The notes under the pieces were generated by a model that worked only from the letters and a program-made list of their open reading frames with translations, did not search any database and was not told the DNA's origin. DNA of 63,553 nt from Solirubrobacterales bacterium (GTDB taxonomy: Bacteria; Actinomycetota; Thermoleophilia; Solirubrobacterales; 70-9), in contig JASLIG010000072.1 in NCBI GenBank assembly GCA_030152805.1, positions 1 through 63,553 on the forward strand. The letters are read 5' to 3'. Positions 59,005 to 63,553 of the stretch are shown in pieces. Each line of letters starts with the position of its first letter. Position 1 is the first letter of the stretch. A program made the position numbers and the translations under genes.

Positions 59005-59149
59005 TTCCGAACTTCCCCCCGTCGGAGGGATCGTCGATCTGGATTGCCTGGTCTTGGGCGAGGGCGTCGTGAAACGCAGAGGCCCAGTCGCTTGGATCGG
59101 CATTCAGCCGCAGCTCTCGGCCACCGGTGAGATAAAGCAAGAGCGACAT
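58928..59149 (-). CDS. Small hypothetical protein (73 aa)
   Basis: MSLLLYLTGGRELRLNADPS with DWASAFHDALAQDQAIQIDD and INPRAILYW: a small beta-alpha-beta protein similar in pattern to short actinobacterial proteins that end in a NPxxVLYW stretch. An A/T-rich region (TTATTTAGCAATCAATAG on the minus strand) lies directly before the ATG. The C-terminal 25 codons overlap the convergent membrane-protein gene. Confidence 0.5.
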   Translation of the reverse strand: MSLLLYLTGGRELRLNADPSDWASAFHDALAQDQAIQIDDPSDGGKFGINPRAILYWKADADPGLEAAQTPPR

Positions 59150-59439
59150 CTATTGATTGCTAAATAACATTGAGTACGGTCAGACATAAGGCTAGCGGGC
59201 AAACGTCGGCTGTGCTGGCTGGCCCCCGGTCTCCTTTGGACTACTAGGGGGACGCCTGTAGAACCTGCAAAGGGCTGGATCGGCCGACGATACGAAGACA
59301 ACGCTATGCAGCTTGAAATCTTTCAAAGGCTCGCCAGAGCCCAATCTTGGGTCTTGCTGCGCGAAGTTTGACCGCCTGATCAGGTGAGGGAGTTTGCTGA
59401 ACGACCCTTCTCAAACCTGAACCAGGCGGTTCCTAAAAC

Positions 59440-59471
59440 GCTACTTATCAGTCTGTAGACTGTCAAGTAGC
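59440..59471. promoter_or_regulatory. 32-bp near-perfect palindrome before the XRE gene (operator)
   Basis: GCTACTT-AT-CAGTCT-GT-AGACTG-TC-AAGTAGC: 13 of 16 positions in each half pair, ending 2 bp before the XRE start. TAGACT (59456-59461) inside it is a possible -10. It is a likely autoregulatory site. Confidence 0.6.
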
Positions 59472-59473
59472 AA

Positions 59474-59734
59474 TTGAGGAATGTCCTCCCGGTGGAGGCC
59501 AATCTTCAGCGCATCGTGGGCCGCAACCTGCGGGCCTATAGGAAGGCTCGGGGCCTGAGCCAAGAGGCTTTCGCCGACATGCTTGGCGTTCATCGCACCT
59601 ATATGGGAGGAATCGAGCGAGGTGAGCGCAATCTGACGCTTAGGAGCTTGGAAAAGATCGCCGGTCGTATCCAGGTCGAGCCGCTCATGCTGCTCAAGCC
59701 AAACGATTCTGAGGCCCGAGCCGAGCCTGGCTGA
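59474..59734 (+). CDS. XRE-family HTH regulator near the right end
   Basis: An 86-aa protein, one Cro/C1-type HTH: IVGRNLRAYRKARGLSQEAF, ADMLGVHRTYMGGIERGERN, LTLRSLEKIAGRIQVEPLML. The TTG at 59474 is used; a GTG at 59492 is possible. It lies next to the tRNA end of the element, behind a long palindrome, the usual place of an excision/repression switch gene. The 290 bp before the palindrome hold no other gene. Confidence 0.8.
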   Translation: MRNVLPVEANLQRIVGRNLRAYRKARGLSQEAFADMLGVHRTYMGGIERGERNLTLRSLEKIAGRIQVEPLMLLKPNDSEARAEPG

Positions 59735-59889
59735 ACCTCTCGGTTCGAAATTGCCACCTTGCGCTCGCCCACCAGGCCAAGGAGTTCGGCCTCCTGCGGG
59801 TGTTGGCGAGCAAACGGTCGCGGGTCTTCGCCACGGCTTCTGGCCGGGTCGGGATGTAGATTGAGATTGCAAGCGAGTCGCTTGGTCTC

Positions 59890-59951
59890 GCGATTCGAGC
59901 TGTAGAGCCAAATTTCGAACTGGGTTAGAACCACTCCCTGATTTTTGGCTC
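59890..59951 (-). repeat. 62-bp imperfect inverted repeat, right copy
   Basis: Reverse-complement partner of 29235-29296 (about two thirds identical, one gap), 14 bp before the att D core. See the left copy. Confidence 0.5.
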
Positions 59952-59964
59952 TAGATAGGGAAGT

Positions 59965-60013
59965 CCGATGGGCGCGGCTGGGTTCGAACCAGCGACCTCT
60001 CGCGTGTGAGGCG
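59965..60013. repeat. Attachment-site repeat att D (in tRNA-Val)
   Basis: 49 bp identical to att B at 25994-26042. The first four bases are outside the tRNA; the rest is its 3' half. The element therefore restores or keeps a whole tRNA at this end. Confidence 0.9.
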
Positions 60014-60040
60014 AGCGCTCTCCCGCTGAGCTACGCGCCC
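59969..60040 (-). tRNA. tRNA-Val (anticodon CAC)
   Basis: The minus strand gives a full cloverleaf: acceptor GGGCGCG / CGCGCCC with discriminator A, D-arm GCTCAGCGGGAGAGC, anticodon stem CTCGC / GCGAG with loop CTCACAC (anticodon CAC), variable AGGTC and T-arm GCTGG-TTCGAAC-CCAGC. CCA is not encoded. It serves as the integration site of the element. Confidence 0.97.
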
Positions 60041-60079
60041 GGGAGAGGGTCAATCATAGGTGGCCGTCGGGGTTGGGGA

Positions 60080-61297
60080 TCAGGCGGTGGTGGGGGCTGG
60101 GGCCGCGTCGGCTGGAGGTTCGCCGCCGCCCTCGGCCATGGCCCGTTTCTGCAGGGCGATGCCGACGAAGGGGTAGATCAGGGTCGAGAGCATGGCGGCG
60201 CCGACGAGGCCGGCGGAGGTCGTGGCGCGCATCTTGCCGGCGTCGACGGCGATCGTCGTGATCGCCACCACGAGGGGGAGCTCGGTGGCGGAGAAGAAGG
60301 CGAGGGCGCGGCGCTCGGTGGCGCTGAGGACGCGGCGGTAGAGCAGCAGGGCCGGGGTGCCGCGGACGACTAGGAAGAGGCCGAGGAAGAGCACCATCTT
60401 GGCGATCGCTTCGGCCGAGCCGAGCGCGCCGAGGTCGAACTCGAGGCCGCTGGTGACGAAGAAGAAGGGGACGAAGAAGCCAAAGCCGACCGCGGTCAGC
60501 TTCGACTCGAAGACCTGCAGCTCGTGGCCGCGCAGGGCGGCGCGGGTGATCATGCCGGCGACGAAGCCGCCGAGCAGGACGTCGAGGCCGAGCTGGCTGG
60601 CCAGCAGTACGAGGCCGAAGACGAGCACGACGGTGATCCGCACCGCCAGCTGGCTGCTCGCCTCGAAGGTTTTTTCGAAGGCCGGCCAGCCGCGCCAGGC
60701 GAGGCGGACCGAGGCGAGGGCGACGGCGAGGGCGAGGAAGACGAAGGCGACGAGGATCGCCGCCTCGTGCAACGGGCTGGCGGTTGTGAGGACGAGGGTG
60801 ACGAGCAGGATCGGCCCGAACTCACCGGCGCCGCCCGCAGCCAGGAGGAAGGTGCCGAAGCGGGTCTTGATCCCGCCGCTGTCCTTGAGGATGGGGATCA
60901 GGGTGCCGATCGCCGTCGTCGCCAGGGCCGAGCCGGTGTAGAGGAAGGAAACGACGATGCCGGCGGCGGCGAGCAGGCCGCCGATGCCGTACGCCAGCCC
61001 GACCGAGAGGGCCCAGCCCGCGGCGCCGAGCTTCAGCGGCGCCCCCTTGATCCGTTCGAAGTCAATCTCGTAGCCGGCGAAGTAGAAGAGCATGCCGAGG
61101 CCGAGGTTGGAGAAGAAGTCGATGAAGTCCGAGGAGTGGGCGAGGTCGAGGACTTCCGGGCCAATCAGGATGCCGAGCAGCAGCTCGAGCACGACCACCG
61201 GCGGTGCCATGCCCTTGGGCACGACTGCAACGGTGGTTGCCGCGATCGCCGCGACCAGAACGATCGCGAAGAAGGAAGAGGTGTCGACGTCGATCAC
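60080..61297 (-). CDS. Cation/proton antiporter, CPA2 family
   Basis: A 405-aa protein with about 12-13 membrane spans: LLLGILIGPEVLDLA, LGLGMLFYFAGYEIDFERIK (typical CPA2 TM3 segment), LLAAGGAGEFGPILLVTLVL, and LGGFVAGMITRAALRGHELQ. The KefB/NhaA-like exchanger core without the C-terminal RCK/TrkA-N domain; the tail is Ala/Pro-rich. Exchanges Na+ or K+ for H+ across the membrane. Chromosomal gene just outside the element; start ATG at 61297. Confidence 0.9.
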   Translation of the reverse strand: MIDVDTSSFFAIVLVAAIAATTVAVVPKGMAPPVVVLELLLGILIGPEVLDLAHSSDFIDFFSNLGLGMLFYFAGYEIDFERIKGAPLKLGAAGWALSVGLAYGIGGLLAAAGIVVSFLYTGSALATTAIGTLIPILKDSGGIKTRFGTFLLAAGGAGEFGPILLVTLVLTTASPLHEAAILVAFVFLALAVALASVRLAWRGWPAFEKTFEASSQLAVRITVVLVFGLVLLASQLGLDVLLGGFVAGMITRAALRGHELQVFESKLTAVGFGFFVPFFFVTSGLEFDLGALGSAEAIAKMVLFLGLFLVVRGTPALLLYRRVLSATERRALAFFSATELPLVVAITTIAVDAGKMRATTSAGLVGAAMLSTLIYPFVGIALQKRAMAEGGGEPPADAAPAPTTA

Positions 61298-61408
61298 GCA
61301 GCGCGATCCTACGTTCGTCCACGGAGGACCACGAGGGCGATCGTCTCGGGTACTAAGAATTAGGTATTCGCCAAATCGGCTGAACGCCGAGCGAAGAGGA
61401 GGATTCCG

Positions 61409-62482
61409 ATGCGCTCTTCATTGACTCGCCACGCCGGTGCAGCAGCCGCGCTCTCATTCGCAAGCCTGTTGCTGGCGCTGCCGGCGGTGGCTGGCGCGGC
61501 GGACAGCAAGTACCCACCGGCGAGCGACGCGCGCGGTTTCGGCGGCGGGCTCGCGGGCTGGACCTCTTCGACCAGCAACGAAGGGAACTGCCTGGCGCCG
61601 GTGCTTTGCGCCAGCGTCGAAAACAGCCACCAGGCGAGCGGGGGCGCCGACGGTGGCGGCTTCATCCGCTCGGCCTACACCGGCGTCTCCGGGGTGATGG
61701 CCGTGGCGGGTACGACGACGGCCGTTTGGCAAAGCCCGGCCTTCACCTACGACGGGGTCGCTGGCGACGAACCGACAGCGGTCGACTTCGCCTTCGACCG
61801 GCGCGCCAACGTCGATCAGCTGCTTGCCGTGTCGGGAAACTCGGCCGAATACTCGGTCCGACTCGTCGACCTCAGCGAAGGTGGCGAAGCGCTGACCGTG
61901 ATCGGGCCGACGACGCTGGCCGGCGCCAACGCCTGGACCAACGTGAGCAGCGGTCCGATCGACTCCGAAGCCCTGTTCCCGGGCGACGAATACCAGCTGC
62001 AGATCACCAGCCGCTACACGACCGGGACCAGCGTCCTCGCCAGCGGCAGCGCCGACTACGACAACGTCGTGCTCAGCGCTTCTGATGGAAAAGGCAGCAG
62101 TGCCGGCAAAGGCAAAAGAAAAGGAAAGCGAGCCGGTGGCTCGGCGCTGAGCGCGCAGCGGCTAGAGAGCCTGCTGCGCCAGGCCGCTCCTGGCACGGCG
62201 GTGCTGAAAGGCAAGCGGCTCTTCGTCCGGGTCGAGTGCCCGCGGGAAGCCGGCCACGCCTGCCGAACGACGGCGCAAGGCCTCCTGCGCAAGGGCCGGC
62301 CCGCGACGACGAAGCGCACGGTCCGATTGCGCGGCGGCAAGTCCCGGCTGATTGCGCTGCGCGTCAAGCCCAAGGCCCGCGAGCAGGTCGCCACGCGCAA
62401 GCGCCTGCTGGTCCGCCAGAAAGTGCGCGCGGGCAAAGTGACCGCGACCGTGGTCAAGTCCCGCCGCCTGGTCCGCCGCTAA
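61409..62482 (+). CDS. Secreted beta-rich protein with basic C-terminal domain
   Basis: A 357-aa protein with a signal peptide (AAAALSFASLLLALPAVAGA). The N-terminal domain is rich in Gly/Ser/Thr and resembles carbohydrate-binding-type beta sandwiches (FAFDRRANVDQLLAVSGNSA, YQLQITSRYTTGTSVLASGS). A Gly/Lys linker leads to a strongly basic C-terminal domain (TAVLKGKRLFVRVECPREAG, RTVRLRGGKSRLIALRVKPK) found at the end of many Solirubrobacterales secreted proteins. The role is unknown; wall attachment through the basic part is a guess. Confidence 0.7.
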   Translation: MRSSLTRHAGAAAALSFASLLLALPAVAGAADSKYPPASDARGFGGGLAGWTSSTSNEGNCLAPVLCASVENSHQASGGADGGGFIRSAYTGVSGVMAVAGTTTAVWQSPAFTYDGVAGDEPTAVDFAFDRRANVDQLLAVSGNSAEYSVRLVDLSEGGEALTVIGPTTLAGANAWTNVSSGPIDSEALFPGDEYQLQITSRYTTGTSVLASGSADYDNVVLSASDGKGSSAGKGKRKGKRAGGSALSAQRLESLLRQAAPGTAVLKGKRLFVRVECPREAGHACRTTAQGLLRKGRPATTKRTVRLRGGKSRLIALRVKPKAREQVATRKRLLVRQKVRAGKVTATVVKSRRLVRR

Positions 62483-62497
62483 CCACCTCACCCCCCT

Positions 62498-62546
62498 GCT
62501 GAGTTCGCACCTGTTCGCGCATATGGCGAATAGGTGCGAACTCAGC
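62498..62546. terminator. 21-bp hairpin after the secreted-protein gene
   Basis: GCTGAGTTCGCACC-TG-TTCGC and its complement with one G-T pair, 7-nt loop, 16 bp after the stop at 62482. Strong terminator-like palindrome without T-run. Confidence 0.6.
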
Positions 62547-62574
62547 TTGGCGTGGCCAGATACGATGGTCGCGG

Positions 62575-62810
62575 ACCGTGCTAGGCGGGGAATCAGCGGT
62601 GCCCTGTAACCCGCAATCCGCTCTAGCGGGGCCGAATCCCGTTCCGAGGGGCTGGCCGTCGGGGTCAGTGCGCCACGGGTGGTGTTGACGGCCGGGTCCT
62701 GCGCGACGTAGGCACGCGAACCAGGTCAGGTCCGGAAGGAAGCAGCCTTAAGCGGATGCCGCGGGTGCCGCAGGCGAGCCCGGCTCGAGCCAGCCGCGAC
62801 GGACACGCCC
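62575..62810 (+). ncRNA. ffs: Signal recognition particle RNA (with Alu-like 5' part)
   Basis: The S-domain hallmark TCAGGTCCGGAAGGAAGCAG lies at about 62725-62744 in a helix closed by CCTGCGCG / CGCAGG-type arms. The 5' part (GCGGTGCCCTGTAACCCGC, 62596-62614) resembles the Alu domain. TACGAT at 62561-62566 is a possible -10. The ends are approximate. The RNA binds Ffh for membrane targeting. Confidence 0.85.
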
Positions 62811-62851
62811 GGTGACTTTGCTTCGGAGGACGGGGCGCACGGTCCACTTGA

Positions 62852-62961
62852 TGTCGCACTTCCCTCCGTATAGCGGAAGGAGATGCGACAGCAACGAGCG
62901 ATCGACCACGTTTGCGGTTTCATGTCGCACTTCCCGTCGGATAGCGGCAGGAAGTGCGACA
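62852..62961. repeat. Two tandem palindromic elements (TGTCGCACTTCC arms)
   Basis: Copy 1: 62852-62863 / 62879-62890 (imperfect). Copy 2: 62923-62934 / 62950-62961 (perfect 12-bp arms). The two copies are about 71 bp apart and share arms and the loop core TATAGCGG/ATAGCGG. They lie between the SRP RNA and the convergent permease gene; REP-like elements or terminators. Confidence 0.65.
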
Positions 62962-62970
62962 TCCAGTTGC

Positions 62971-63553
62971 TCAGTCGATCAGGCGCTTCTGCATGCGGCT
63001 GATTGCCACGCGCCAGGTGAGCAGGGCGAAGGCGAGCAGGAAGGCGAAGCGGGCGAGGTCGACAGCCTCGAAGCCGAAGGCGCCGCCGCGGACCAGTTCG
63101 ACCAACTGATGGAGCGGGTTGAGCTGGGCGACGATCTGGACGCCCTCGGGCAGGCCGTCGATCGGGAAGAAGGTGCCGGCGACGAGGAAGAGCGGCGTGA
63201 CGAAGAGTGCGGTCACGTAGTTGAACTGGTCGATCTTGGCCACGGTCGCCGCCATCGCGATGCCGAAGCCGGCGAAGCCGAGCGCGGTGACGAAGCAAAA
63301 GAGCGGGACGAGGAGCATCCCCCAGGCGGGGTCCAGGCCGAAGCCGATCGTGACGATCAGAGGCACACAGCCGTAGGTGCCGGAGCGGATGGCGATCCAG
63401 AGCATCTCGGCGCTGACCAGCTCCTCGACGTCGACCGGGGCGGCGAGGATCGCGTCGTAGGTGTTCTGGAAGCGGTGCTTGACGAAGGTGCCGAACATCG
63501 CCGGCAGGGCGCTGGAGAAGATCACCGCGGTGGCGACCATGCCGGTGCCGACG
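62971..63553 (-). CDS. ABC-2 type transporter permease, N-terminus outside window
   Basis: At least 193 aa; the frame is open to the right edge (GMVATAVIFSSALPAMFGTF continues upstream). The segment FVKHRFQNTYDAILAAPVDV is the typical cytoplasmic loop of ABC-2/NodJ-type permeases, followed by membrane spans and VAGTFFPIDGLPEGVQIVAQ then LNPLHQLVELVRG, the conserved C-terminal part. It is the export permease of an ABC transporter; its ATPase is expected beyond the window. Substrate unknown. Confidence 0.88.
   Translation of the reverse strand, partial: VGTGMVATAVIFSSALPAMFGTFVKHRFQNTYDAILAAPVDVEELVSAEMLWIAIRSGTYGCVPLIVTIGFGLDPAWGMLLVPLFCFVTALGFAGFGIAMAATVAKIDQFNYVTALFVTPLFLVAGTFFPIDGLPEGVQIVAQLNPLHQLVELVRGGAFGFEAVDLARFAFLLAFALLTWRVAISRMQKRLID

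Noticed and set aside
62852..62961. CRISPR array
   Set aside because: Only two palindromic copies with different arms and no regular spacers; no cas genes in the window.

Overview
The window is G+C-rich actinobacterial chromosome, most likely from Solirubrobacterales/Thermoleophilia. The clues are very high G+C with long antisense shadow frames, giant secreted NHL-repeat and Ig-like surface proteins, a Gram-positive-type LexA box, many apparently leaderless genes (TAnnnT 6-7 nt before the start codon) and an SRP RNA with an Alu-like 5' part. The species cannot be named from sequence alone.

Left chromosomal arm (1-24.9 kb): an open-ended beta-domain protein, a TetR regulator coupled to a dCTP-deaminase-like enzyme, a decayed nucleotidyltransferase with its small partner, an SGNH hydrolase divergent from a Vps62-like membrane protein, a YtoQ protein, and a radical-SAM protein (Rv2578c/SPL-like) behind a LexA palindrome and interrupted by a 344-aa homing-endonuclease intein. 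Next come a LigC-type DNA ligase, a complete peptide/nickel-type ABC uptake operon headed by an MFS gene, c-di-GMP enzymes (HD-GYP and GAF-GGDEF), a zinc alcohol dehydrogenase, a GST, a pterin dehydratase/ArfB/hypothetical/VOC run, and SHOCT and DUF6325-type small proteins.

Integrated element (about 24.9-60.0 kb): a tRNA-Val(CAC) gene at 59969-60040 is the attachment site. Its 3' half is repeated at 25994-26042 (49 bp identical), at 27862-27890 (29 bp) and, degraded, at 24934-24963. Integrase remnants, duplicated small-ORF and toxin-antitoxin debris and one intact tyrosine integrase (28061-29182) lie between these copies, so several elements have probably inserted here in succession. The element carries paralogous winged-helix regulators near both ends with micro-ORFs beside them, a 1740-aa NHL surface protein with an unusual Cys/His-rich C-terminus, XRE regulators, a large Ig-like secreted protein, a parB/ssb rearrangement scar, ssb, a frameshifted DUF3560 gene, a MobF relaxase-helicase preceded by hairpins (candidate oriT), and a convergent type IV secretion operon on the minus strand. 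That operon runs from a membrane-anchored sigma-70-like protein through a pilin-like protein, a VirB8-like candidate, a TrbL/VirB6-like protein, a split VirB4 (PrgI/SCO6880 part plus ATPase part) and a VirD4/TraG coupling protein to a small Pro-rich membrane protein. A transglycosylase-peptidase lies next to it. The genes add up to an integrative conjugative element: excision, nicking, DNA pumping, channel, wall opening and own regulation. Whether it still moves cannot be told from the sequence.

Right chromosomal arm (60-63.5 kb): a CPA2-type cation/proton antiporter, a secreted protein, an SRP RNA between strong palindromes, and the 3' part of an ABC-2 permease that runs off the window.
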